From positions 28,298,139 through 28,362,138 of the forward strand of contig QVOM02000101.1 in NCBI GenBank assembly GCA_003586115.2: DNA of 64,000 nucleotides, given 5' to 3'. The notes beneath the pieces were generated by a model. It ran no database searches. It was not told the origin of the DNA and saw nothing but the letters and a program-made list of their open reading frames with translations. Source of the DNA: Salvator merianae. Taxonomy: Eukaryota > Chordata > Lepidosauria > Squamata > Teiidae. A program made the translations under genes and the position numbers. Numbering within the stretch: the stretch's first letter is position 1; every line of letters starts with the position of its first letter. Shown here one piece after another: positions 1 to 10,260 of the stretch.

Positions 1-45
1 AACTGCAGAACTGTTTGCACATTTGGCTTCCTATCCTCCTCCCTT

Positions 46-212
46 CAGAAAGAAAGAAAAGAAAAGAATAAAGAAAAGAATATAAAAAAAAGAAAAGAAA
101 AGAAGGGAAAAGAAAAGAAAAGAAAAGAAAAGAAAAGAAAAGAAAAGAAAAGAGAGAAAAAGAAAGAGAAAAAGAGAGAAAGAAAGAATGAACGAAAGAA
201 AAAGAAAACCCT
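46..212. repeat. GAAAA/GAAA purine microsatellite
   Basis: Nearly uninterrupted GAAAA and GAAA units with A-rich interruptions. It is read directly from the sequence and has no coding meaning. Confidence 0.95.
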
Positions 213-704
213 AAGGACTTGTATTGCATCCAGATCTGAAACTTCTGTCCTCTCAATTCTCTTACACTTCTCTTTTTATATTATGTTCCATGTTTACAAA
301 AGCAAAATCTTTCATCTGTAACCATGCTGTGTCCTCTCCCTCACTCCTCTGTTTTGTAATTGCAAGTCTAATGTCAAGGTGGTGAAGTGAGCTACATTTG
401 TTGAATTAAGTATTATGTCTATTTTCAGTCCTTTAACCCCTGGACCAGAGCATAATATAATAGGGCACTGCATTCCATCCTGCATTATTTCTGCATTGTA
501 GTGAAGATAAACCAGTTCGGTGGCAGCAGCCTACATAGCAAAGATATTGCAAGAGAAAAGTGAGTCAGAAGCAAAATACTGTGATATTGAGCCATACCAT
601 GAATCCAAGTTGTGTTTGAATTACATTTGCATGCTTATCATATGCAGGGAAGAAGATGCTAATGTTTCTGTAAAGGTCTGTTCAAGTTAGGTTCACCCCC
701 ATTC
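213..704. other. No recognised feature
   Basis: AT-rich single-copy-looking sequence. I see no repeat family, long open frame or RNA gene in it. Confidence 0.5.

Positions 705-774
<70 letters not shown>
705..774. repeat. (GAAA)n microsatellite
   Basis: About 17 near-perfect tetranucleotide units with purines on the plus strand. Confidence 0.97.
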
Positions 775-1579
775 CGGACAGAGAAATATAAATCATCAGT
801 CAATCAAAAATTTCCAAACACCGGGGAAAATATATTTAGTGTAGTCTGATGTGCAAATGCAGTAAGTACAGAAGAAAGTTATATTTCATTGGGGACAATG
901 TTGGGACTCCAATGTTTTGGTCCATCAGTCAAGTTGTAAATTGTAGTTACCCATTAAACTACAAGCCCGGACTGTTCTATGAATATTAAATTAAATTCTT
1001 AGATCTTAGGTTTGATGTATTTTTTGCGTAATCTTTCCGCACCTAGGCATGGTTCTTCCAATTCTCGTATGGTATATTTGACACAGCAAAAAGTCAGAGA
1101 TTCATTCTTAACTCGAACGTTAATCAGAGTAACTTTTAATCAGAGAAACATTTAACTTACTGTATCTTGAACTAACAAACCAGCCCATTACCAAAAATCA
1201 GCAAAATAGTATTTGTTTAGCATCCAGCAGTTTTCCAGGGACAGCTTTCTATAACTTTTAACTTTTTGTGTCTATTTGTGCATAAAATGCTACATTCGAA
1301 ACCCTTTATGCTGACCATTCTCTATGAGAGCAGATTTTGAAATCAGACTTGTGCAATCTCATCTTTGTCTTCCCATTCTGCTACTTGACCTTCAATTTCA
1401 TTTTAAAAGTCTAGGCAAAGCGAAAACATTTTTTTCCCCCTTCAAGTGGTACTATATTGCCATATGTGCTTTGAAGTCTTTATTCTTTAGCTTATAAGCT
1501 TTACATGCCACTTCTAGGCCAAATAAAATTTTATTTGCACATTCTGTGCTAATTCATTTATCAGTACCAATGTAGAATG
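775..1579. other. No recognised feature
   Basis: AT-rich sequence without a family I can name and without a credible coding frame. Confidence 0.5.
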
Positions 1580-1582
1580 TAT

Positions 1583-1762
1583 GGTCCTTTCTGCACTTGG
1601 CTTTATTCTGGACTATATCCCAGAATAGGAACCTGCTATCCACACACTAGTGCTAATTATAGCAGGCTCCAGGTGGGGTCTCCCATAGTTCACAGTAACA
1701 TGCAGATGACAGATCCCTATTCCAAGATATAATCTGGAATAAGGCCAAGTGCAGAAAGGGTC
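1583..1762. mobile_element. Foldback MITE, copy A (3-bp target duplication TAT)
   Basis: A 180-bp element that is nearly a complete inverted repeat: it starts GGTCCTTTCTGCACTTGGC and ends with the matching complement GCCAAGTGCAGAAAGGGTC. It is flanked by TAT at 1580-1582 and 1763-1765. Four further copies lie in this window (6969, 15015, 28448, 63797). Family consensus ends are GGCCCTTTCTGCACTTGGC. A 3-bp duplication fits PIF/Harbinger-type transposition, but there is no transposase here, so the superfamily is inference. Confidence 0.9.
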
Positions 1763-1765
1763 TAT

Positions 1766-3109
1766 GTATCTAAGGGTGCATACAAGAGTGATTTGAAATT
1801 AGCAAAAGAAGAGTTCTTTATCAGTCCACGAATATAAGGACAACTATCATCTGTCTTTGAACCAAACAGCCATCCCCCCCAATTCTCTGTAGCTGAGGTC
1901 ATAAATGTATGTGCATAACTGTGTTGATAGATTTCAGAGAATAAGGCACTTTCTACACTCACTTCTGCTGAAGTGGGCTCAGCTATTCCAGTCTGCATGT
2001 CAAGGGGTTGGAGGGCATCTGTCCAGACCAAGCTCATCAACATTGCAGGGATACCATAGCTGTTCCATTCCAAATTCTCTGCCCAAGACCCCACAGATCC
2101 TAACTACCAAGTGACCCAGGCCTGATCACTCATATGTTACACTCAAAGCACAAGTGCAGAACTGAACAGGGCTTTCTTTGCAGTCTTGTCGATGTCTGGC
2201 TGCTGTCCTTCAAAGCAATACATCCACCTCCATGCCAGGATTCCAAAAAAATGATCCTCAGAGGAGGCATATAGACTGTGAAGATGGGGTAGCAGCATAA
2301 CATGAATTCCATAATGTTTCACTGCACCTGAAATGCCCCCATTCAGTCTGTTCCAGACCAGGTGTGGAACCACCAATGCCTGGACCAGACTAGATGATGT
2401 TAGTACAGTTGTAGACTTCTTCCAAAATATCTACAACTATTCTGGGATAGGGAGACATTAGGACAGTTGTGAAACACGATAGTACTTGTTCCATGTAGAT
2501 AAAGTTTATTCAAGAGCAGATTGCTCTGGAAGAATGGGTAAGTGAAGAAAGGGCCTAAGTTAAGTATTCTGTATGTGACAGTATATTTTGTCATATTTAT
2601 TCACACTATTTTCCATTCACTCTACAGTCTATGAGTATAAATGCATCTTGGTTTATGGTTGCACTTAACATAAAAAGATGAGTTGTTAAAAAGACAGAAG
2701 ATATTCCGAATTCTTTCTCTGGAGCTGACTGTCATAATACATTTCAGATTTTACTGGCGAACAGCTGTATAATATTGAACAAAGCTTATTGGCAACATTC
2801 ACCTCTTTCTGATACTCTCCATTCTTCAAGAGGGTGCTCTAATATGTTATAACGTAGCATTAATTATGCTAACATTTCATTTGTCATGCAAAAAAAAACC
2901 AAAAAACACTGGGCATAGGAGTGGATTAATTATATACATAAATTTGTGTTGGAGTTATACAATCATGTATATTTACAAAAGGTCATTTTAATGATTTACT
3001 CAATCCCTTAAATTCTGTTTTCCTTGTTTATCTTCATAATAAGTGTTTGCTGTAGAGGAATTTATTCATCCTTTTTAGTGCTAATGTCCATGTAACATTA
3101 GGACACAGA
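1766..3109. other. No recognised feature
   Basis: AT-rich sequence. Open frames around 1762-2600 are short, uncharacteristic and overlap on both strands; I take them as chance. Confidence 0.45.
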
Positions 3110-3112
3110 CAT

Positions 3113-3665
3113 AGGCCCTTTTTACACTTACCTTAGCAGAACGTTCTTATTAGCAGGCTTCAGGTCAGTGAAGTTGGAGTCTGCTGAGTGCCATACACAC
3201 TTGCCAGCCAGGGAAATGACTCCAGGCTGATCAGCAGAGGGAGTGGTGCAGTTGGGAATCCGCTTGACAGGAAGTGAGGTCACGAATCATAGAGGCATGG
3301 ATGTGAAGATAGGTCTAGTAATTCAAACCATAGAGTACTGCTTCGAAGCTAGAGGGGCTCCTTTCAGAGCTGTCTTTGAAACAGCAGCCAGGCTGCGAAG
3401 CCTAAAGGGCAAATCAGATTGCGAAGCAGCAGACCATGCCTGTGCAGCCACGCCAACCCCTCCCTGCCGCCATTTTGAGCCAGGAAGCAGTGCGAAAGCA
3501 GGTCGGAATCAAGACAGACAATTACTTGCCTAGCCTTCCCCAGCTTCAGGTATGTATCAGGCAAGTCTCGGTTAGAATCAGGAGAGGTGCGCACCCGCAG
3601 CAGTGTGAAACCTCCGTTCCAGCGAGCAGCCAGGAACGGTCTACCACGGAAGTGCGAACAGGCCC
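3113..3665 (-). mobile_element. Harbinger-like nonautonomous element, GGGCC-end family
   Basis: Terminal inverted repeats read AGGCCCTTTTTACAC on the left and the complement of GGGCCTGTTCGCAC on the right, flanked by CAT at 3110-3112 and 3666-3668. The interior is GC- and CpG-richer than its surroundings and aligns by eye, in inverted orientation, with the element at 15487-16114 (shared blocks include GCGGGTGCGC and an ATGGCGGC block). No transposase frame is present. Assignment to PIF/Harbinger rests on the 3-bp target duplication and the G-rich ends. Confidence 0.8.
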
Positions 3666-3668
3666 CAT

Positions 3669-4208
3669 AGAATCATTCCCTCAGCCTCACGTGCACCACA
3701 GCTTAACTTGCTATTTTTGGGACAGTTTAAGACCTTTGCAAGTAGCTTTCATAATGGTTTTCAGGTTTTTGATTTTTCACATCAAAGTGGCATAACAGTC
3801 ACTCAACATGCAATGCTCACACATACATTTACACCTTAGCAACAGTACCACGGACCTATATAGATATACAGAGTGATGAATCACATAGATTGGTTAAACT
3901 TTAAATCCATCACACCATATCAACAATTCTAATTAGTGATCAATCATTCATTATTTTTTTAAAAAAACAAACCTTTTTTCAGAGTTAGAAAATTGTATGT
4001 CTTGTCCAATCACCAGGATTGTTTTCAGCTACACAATGTGGCACGTTTTTCAAAGCTAAAATTATTGATGCCCTAATTACAGTTAATATTTTTTCCTCAT
4101 TTTCACAGATATTTAGTGAAATGAAGGAGGAAAAGGAAGACTTCCCATTTAAATGTGACTTATCTTTGCACAGTTTTCTTCCTTTATATGTATCTAATTG
4201 GTGAATGT
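3669..4208. other. No recognised feature
   Basis: AT-rich sequence with no family I can name. Confidence 0.45.
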
Positions 4209-4284
4209 ACATCAAACAAGTCCATATAACCAAACTATTTTTTATAGTGAGAATAAAGAGAATCAGGCATTAGAGGGCTTCATC
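4209..4284. repeat. 76-bp direct repeat, copy 1
   Basis: Matches 4811-4886 with one mismatch that I can see (TTAGAGGG here, TTAAAGGG there). Both copies run from ACATCAAACAAG to GGCTTCATC and contain AATAAA. The two copies are 602 bp apart. Confidence 0.95.
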
Positions 4285-4354
4285 TGTACATAACTGGCCT
4301 TTGATTGAGGGAACAGCAACCCCTCCCACTGTTTTAACTAGCTCTTTTTATCAT

Positions 4355-4421
4355 TTCTATGTGATCTGCTCTGACAGCTTTGGATATAGGGTAGGATAGA
4401 AATACAAATAAATAAATAAAT
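4355..4421 (+). mobile_element. L2-like LINE/SINE 3' tail
   Basis: The block TTTGGATATAGGGTAGGATA followed by AAATACAAATAAATAAATAAA matches the 3' end of the L2 copies elsewhere in the window (for example 23660-23699). Only the tail is recognisable, so the parent could be an L2 or a SINE sharing its tail. Confidence 0.6.
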
Positions 4422-4810
4422 TGTGCAATAATCCTTCACTATTCAAGCAACCACCAGAAGAGAGTTCATTTACAAGAGACATAGAACTTATAGCAGAAAT
4501 CTATTTAATCTATTTAATATAATATTTAATTTACATGGGAAAAAATAATTTGTATTCCAAATCCATTGCATGATCATTGCAAATGCTCAATACTATAAAT
4601 AAAAGATTGCTTAAAATGATAAAGTAGAGTGAATAACAATAAATAATGTTGTATCTAAAATAAAGTAAAAGTTAATGATTAAATTAAAGATTAAATTAAA
4701 CTTTAAGCTCATACAGACTGGATCAAATATCTTCCACATTTTAGTATCCAGATCAACATTTTCAGTTACAGTATTGTATATGATCTGTGATCTGGGAAAA
4801 GTGGGGAAGG

Positions 4811-4886
4811 ACATCAAACAAGTCCATATAACCAAACTATTTTTTATAGTGAGAATAAAGAGAATCAGGCATTAAAGGGCTTCATC
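4811..4886. repeat. 76-bp direct repeat, copy 2
   Basis: Second member of the pair with 4209-4284. The flanks on either side do not match, so this is not part of a longer simple duplication visible by eye. Confidence 0.95.
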
Positions 4887-6357
4887 CTAATAGCCTGCTT
4901 CTATTTGTAATGCAGCAATATTCTCAGCTTTCTTTGCTTCTTTCCATAAATGTTCTAATTTTAATTTGCTAGTCTTTGACAGTAATAAAGTTTTAGTTAC
5001 TAAATCTGTTGTATCTTTGAATTGATGAGATATTGCAATTATATTATTTAAATAATAGTAAGAACAAATCTCAGAATGTTTGCTGACATTACCTCCTAAG
5101 AATATTATTTTACCCAATTTTGACCTTAGAACTGTAAAATCAAAATATTAAGTTTTTAACACCATGATAGATTGTGATAGAGCTATCGTGGAAAACTGAA
5201 AATTTAAGCTTAGAGACCAAAATAATTAACTGGGGATGAGCATATTGGGAATACAGGTTTTTTTTCCTCATTAGATTTTCTATTGAATACTTTTAAAAAT
5301 AGGAAAAGAAAAAAAAAAAAAACTACTTAGTTATAGGGCTGGGATTGGAGCCTGATGAAAATAAAAAGAAATTCAATAATTTGCATTATTTATTTATTAC
5401 TTACATGTTTTCCCCTACTTAAAGTAGGCATCCACAGGAAGATTTGTGGTTAAACATTGATTGGACAGGGATAGAGCAAACAAATGCTTCTGTACCCATT
5501 TGATCACCTAGCTCACACATTCCACAAGGATGACTTACAGGAAACTGGAATAAAGAATGCTAACAGTGCATCATTTCTTAGCAATTGTATTAGACCTCTG
5601 CACTGCCCCCTATGTTGATTCTTATTTTGTTGAGACAAAATGGAACAGAAGAGGAGTGATGCAGGACACAATCAATAATGTTGTAAGGCAGGAAGGAGCC
5701 AATGTCTTGATTGGTCATGGAGAGGTATTTCTAGACTGGGAAGCCCATGCTAATTAGCCTTGTACCACAGACCTATGACAGCTCAAGTTTACCACTTGGG
5801 ACTGGTTTCTCTCTCCAGATCTCATCATTATGAATAGGTCACCTCTGGATCACAAAGACAGTGAAACACTTCCTTTGGAACAGTCAGCCTAATGGGGGAC
5901 ACACAAGGTTGCAAAGTTAAACACTCATGTGAGAAACCTGTAAACATGACAGTGATAATCTTTTCTTTTGCTTTGTTTTTTTTAAAAAACATTATAGCCC
6001 CCAGATTGTTTTTTCAAAGGTTACTTATAATTTCAGAAACAGCACATAGCCTAATAGATCTTAATATAATATTCTACAAATTTGTTGAATTTTCTTACAT
6101 GGCTGAGTAAATGGTTATCACTGAACCTGAAGGGAGTAAATTCTGAAGTCTAACTATACTCTATATGATAAGAATGTAAAACTAGATTACATAAGCAGCT
6201 TGGAAGGAATAGGGTTATTGTTTTGGCCTCTTCTGAAGTACAAAAATGAATAGATGAATAAATAAAAATGCTATTTTCTTATAGTTTAATAGACTTGACA
6301 CTTTTGATACTCATGAACAGCAAGTAATCATTTCTCAGAAAGTGGCAACAGTGATTT
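4887..6357. other. No recognised feature
   Basis: AT-rich sequence with an A-run near 5309-5323. A 76-codon minus-strand frame at 4887-5117 does not resemble a family I know and overlaps the direct repeat; I do not call it a gene. Confidence 0.45.
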
Positions 6358-6401
6358 ATAATAATAATAATGATGATGATGATGATGATAATGATAATAA
6401 A
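6358..6401. repeat. (AAT)/(GAT) trinucleotide microsatellite
   Basis: AAT units grade into GAT units and back to AAT. Confidence 0.95.
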
Positions 6402-6965
6402 TCTTAGAGTGTGATTAAACATGCCTAAAGAGTTTCCCTATGGGTGAGTTAGAGGGTTCAAGGACAGACATTTTCTCTCTAAATTCGCCTTACTGTACTT
6501 CAGAGCCTGAAATGGCTGCCTCTTCCTCATGTGGGATAAAATAACACTGTGGGTGACTCTTCAGTTTAGTCAGATTAGGCAGGAAGTTACATAAGCACAG
6601 AAGAAGACAGTGTTGCTAATCACAGTGTGTGGAACAACTGCTACATATAAGCAACCAATCAGGGCCATAGGAAGCTGGGCAGATGAATGGGAAATTAATG
6701 GAAAGCACCCATTGTCAAGGAAGCCATTGCCAGACATGAAGGCAAAGAATGAGGGGAAATGTGGTAGGCTTATTCACTTAACTGCTTGAATGCCATTTTT
6801 TGTGTGTCTATGGAAGGGATGCTTTTTCACAAAGGGTAACCATAAAAAGCCCAGTCTGATCACACTCTTAGTAGCAAATGAACTTGCAGCTATATATTAG
6901 CAGCTATGAATTTGCTGACTCAGGCAGGTACATGACAACTAGCTAGAAATGTGTGTAATCTCAAC
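6402..6965. other. No recognised feature
   Basis: Moderately AT-rich sequence with no named family and no coding frame. Confidence 0.45.
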
Positions 6966-6968
6966 AAA

Positions 6969-7148
6969 GGCCCTTTCTGCACTTGGCTTTATTCTGGACT
7001 ATATCCCAGAATAGGGACTTGCTATCCCCACACTAGTGCAGATTATAGCAGACTCCAGGTGGGGCCTGCCATAGTTCATAGTAGCATGCAGATGGCATAT
7101 CCCTATTCCAAGATATAATCTGGAAGAAGGCCAAGTGCAAAAAGGGCC
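6969..7148. mobile_element. Foldback MITE, copy B (target duplication AAA)
   Basis: Starts GGCCCTTTCTGCACTTGGC and ends with the complement of GGCCCTTTTTGCACTTGGC, with AAA on both sides (6966-6968, 7149-7151). The two arms pair over almost the whole length: for example ATTCTGGACTATATCCCAG pairs with the complement of TTCCAGATTATATCTTGG. It encodes no protein. Confidence 0.93.
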
Positions 7149-7389
7149 AAAGTGTATACTAGTTATTTAAATAAATAGCATTGACTCAAAGCAAATAGGG
7201 CTTATGCAAAAGTGAATTGTTTTAGTTTGGATTTCCACAATTTACAAAAAGTGTATTCAGTTTGTGCCAATTATTTGTACGGCCACCAGAGAAAAGAATT
7301 TGAAATAGCTCATTTGTGTTTTGATCAAATGTTGATGCTATACTTGAACCTCTTTCCACTTTACCCTTACTGAGCAATTACCCTTACTG

Positions 7390-7806
7390 AGCACTCACCA
7401 GGTAAGTCTGTCTGCACAGCCCCACCACCACAGCATCCAACAGCATTTACAGCTGCTCCCAGACACTACCAGCTGTGGACAGCAAAACCATTGTCCATAG
7501 CTTGTATGAGAACAGCTGGATTTCTCCTGGTCAGCAGCATTTGCACCCTCTTCCAGGTGTGAATGCTGCGAGTGGTGGTGTGACATGAATGCAGCTATAC
7601 AGTTGTGTCATACAGCATAGCTATGGCTGTGCAGTTGTGCACCATGTCCCTGATCACCATGGCAATGACCAGACGTTGCTACGGCCACAGTCATGGCAGT
7701 TGGGCTGGCCATCCCCATTTTGAGTGCTGTTCCAGCCCTTGCCGTGAGGATGACTGCCATGCTATGGGGTCTTCTACAGCCTAGAATGGTACTGGCAAAC
7801 AGGCCC
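7390..7806. mobile_element. Harbinger-like element, left end truncated
   Basis: The right end is the family terminus (AAACAGGCCC). The body aligns by eye with 45469-45938: shared blocks include ACTCACCAG, TTGTCCA and CATGGCAATG. The left terminus is missing, and a duplicated TTACCCTTACTGAGCA lies just before the homology begins, at about 7362-7394. No transposase frame. Confidence 0.65.
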
Positions 7807-8905
7807 CTTGTCTGAGAAAGCTAAGTACATGCCTGTTTGTAAGCTGAAGCATTGTATTTATTTTCTGACATTCTGTTAAATTAACCTTATAGAAGGGATA
7901 CTTTCTCTACTGTTCAACTTACCTTTACCATTCCATTCACATAGCTGATATAATATGGAAAGGAGCTTACTTTTAATAAGCTACTGAATACTGCACCTAA
8001 CACACCTAAGAGAAAATAATTATTTCTTTTCCATCACAATTTAGGCTTAAGCATGCAGTTTCTTATCATCTCACTGCACTAACCTTTGTCTCATTGTGTT
8101 TGCTGGCAAAACAATTACTAATTGCCCAGACAGCCTGTGATGATTAAAAAAAAAAAAAAAAAAAAAATCAGCACATGCAACACTGTCAGAATTATTTAGG
8201 CCACCATTCTTGGTGTTTCTTTCTTGGTCCTCAAGCATTTATATGATGAAAGGAATCACATTTTTAAACCAGTGAATGGATGTTTACTATTGCTTCCAAA
8301 AATAATCAGCAATTTTCTTCAAAAAAATCAGTCATAAACTAAATATAAATGTTCTAGTGCATATACATGTACATATACATATGCTGATAGAGACAGAGAT
8401 AGTAGAATTTCAAGTTACCTATAAGAATTGTAAACACAGGCAGAAGTAATAGAGGCCACCAAAAATATAAACCACATGAACTATGGATCACACAGTTTAA
8501 AAAAAAAAAAAAAAAAAGCACCTCTGAGATGACTTCAATATAGTTAGCAGTCTGGATGGTTCATCCATCTGTGCATCTTCCCCCCCACCCCCCATGAGCA
8601 TTCTAGACTGGAAAAGGTTAGAGATAGGACAAGAACACTAGTGCCACAAGCTACCATCTGTAAGGCACAACTGAGTTACCTTTTTTGGTCTGTGTCGGCC
8701 TTAGTACAATGTACAGCAATTCCCTACCTTTTGGTTTGTGCATTTTTGTTGCATTTTTGTTTTCTTACGTAAGGAACCAAATCACATTGAAAGGAAAGCA
8801 ATGTTAGAAAGACTTTAGGCATTCCGAATTTCACAGATTGCCATTACTACAGAAACTGTCCTGAATGGCATTGTGCTGATTCACTTCAAAGGACTGCAGA
8901 ATCAA

Positions 8906-8940
<35 letters not shown>

Positions 8941-9158
8941 TTACCTATAGTGTATAACGGTGCTAGGCAGTTTGGAAAGTTTGTGAAAGTCATGCTGTCT
9001 GTTAGGGTGTACACATTACAGTGGATATTTAGTTCATAACTTCAATAGGCCTTCTCCATGCTTAGGTTTCAACAAAATATTTAAAATGGAGTGTCCTTTA
9101 ATTTACTAGTGCCATCCTGACATTTTGAACAATGATTCCCATTAGCCCCACCAAATTA
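7807..9158. other. Mostly unassigned; A-runs and a CT microsatellite
   Basis: Holds A-runs near 8144-8167 and 8499-8517 and a (CT)n tract at about 8904-8931 followed by a T-run. The stretch near 8030-8130 is complex and repeat-free. No gene is visible. Confidence 0.5.
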
Positions 9159-9812
9159 ATCTTATTTATTCATTTGTATTTTTATTTAGCCCTATACCCA
9201 AAGGTCTTGGGATGGACTGCAACAGTAAAATTAAATAAATAGCCCACTGAATACAATAACAGTTCCTGAAAGTGCAGGCGTGGGGGGAAGCTTTTTTCTC
9301 AAAGACCAGGATAAATAGGTGTACCTTTAGCAGTCTTCTAAATGTATATAGTGAAAATATCTAGTGCACCTCATGGGAGAGGGGGTTACCACCAAGAAGG
9401 TGTTATCCCACATATCCTTTCATTCAGCTACTGAAGGTGGTGGTACAACCAGGAGGGTGTCATCTGTAGTTCTTAAGGCACAGGTAGGTCAATATGGGGG
9501 AAGGTGTCCCTCTAAATATTTGGGGCCCTAATTATTTAGGACCATATAGGACAAAGTTAACACCAAGAATTGGGTTCAGCAGCAAAATGGCAGCCAGTGC
9601 AGTTCTTTTAAGATAGACCAGTAGTGCCAGTTGGCAGTCTTGTACCAGCTGCAGCTTCCAAGCTGTCTTCAAGGGCAGTTCTACATAGAGTATAGTACAA
9701 TAGCCCAATCTGAAAGTTACCAGAGCTTGGATTGCTATAGTCAGATCATCTCTGTTCAGAAAGGGCAAGAGCTGGTGAATGAGCTGCAGCTGGAATTAGG
9801 TGTTCTAGGCCA
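9159..9812 (-). mobile_element. L2 LINE 3' fragment
   Basis: On the minus strand this is the 3' end of an L2-clade LINE: the 3' UTR (block CCCTATACCCAAAGGTCTTG on plus) followed upstream by the C-terminal part of the reverse transcriptase ORF. A minus-strand frame at 9532-9768 keeps L2-type residues such as IQALVTFRLGYC and LKTAWKLQLVQDCQ. It aligns by eye with the L2 at 56282-56797 and 59397 onward. It is an old 5'-truncated copy with frame breaks. Confidence 0.8.
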
Positions 9813-10165
9813 TTTATTTATTAGTGAATGCAAAGCATTTCTGACATATATGAATTTCACCATTCTTCTGAAGTACTGAAAAAGCATGCATTATCCTCCC
9901 CCTTCCCATACTGTTCTCATAATTACTGTACGAGATGGATTAGTCTCAGAGGAAGTGAGTAGTCCAAGGTCACCATGAACCCATCTATTTCAGTCCAGGG
10001 ATTCATACATTCAAGTCTGTCTCCTTGGTGCCCTATCCACAGTCACATTGTTTGAAGCCCCTTGTCAAACTGTCAGCATCACAGCCAGAGAACAAAAGCT
10101 TTTAAGAGCTTGTCGCACTCTTCCTTCTGCTGTCCAGTTCCTGCCAACAGTTCACTAGAAAGACA

Positions 10166-10243
<78 letters not shown>

Positions 10244-10260
10244 GAAAGAAAGGAAGGAAG
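10166..10260. repeat. (GAAA)n microsatellite
   Basis: About 20 tetranucleotide units ending in a short GGAA run. The plus-strand frame through it is a low-complexity artefact. Confidence 0.97.

Noticed and set aside
4887..5117. 76-codon minus-strand frame as a small gene
   Set aside because: No recognised family, AT-rich context and only chance-level length.
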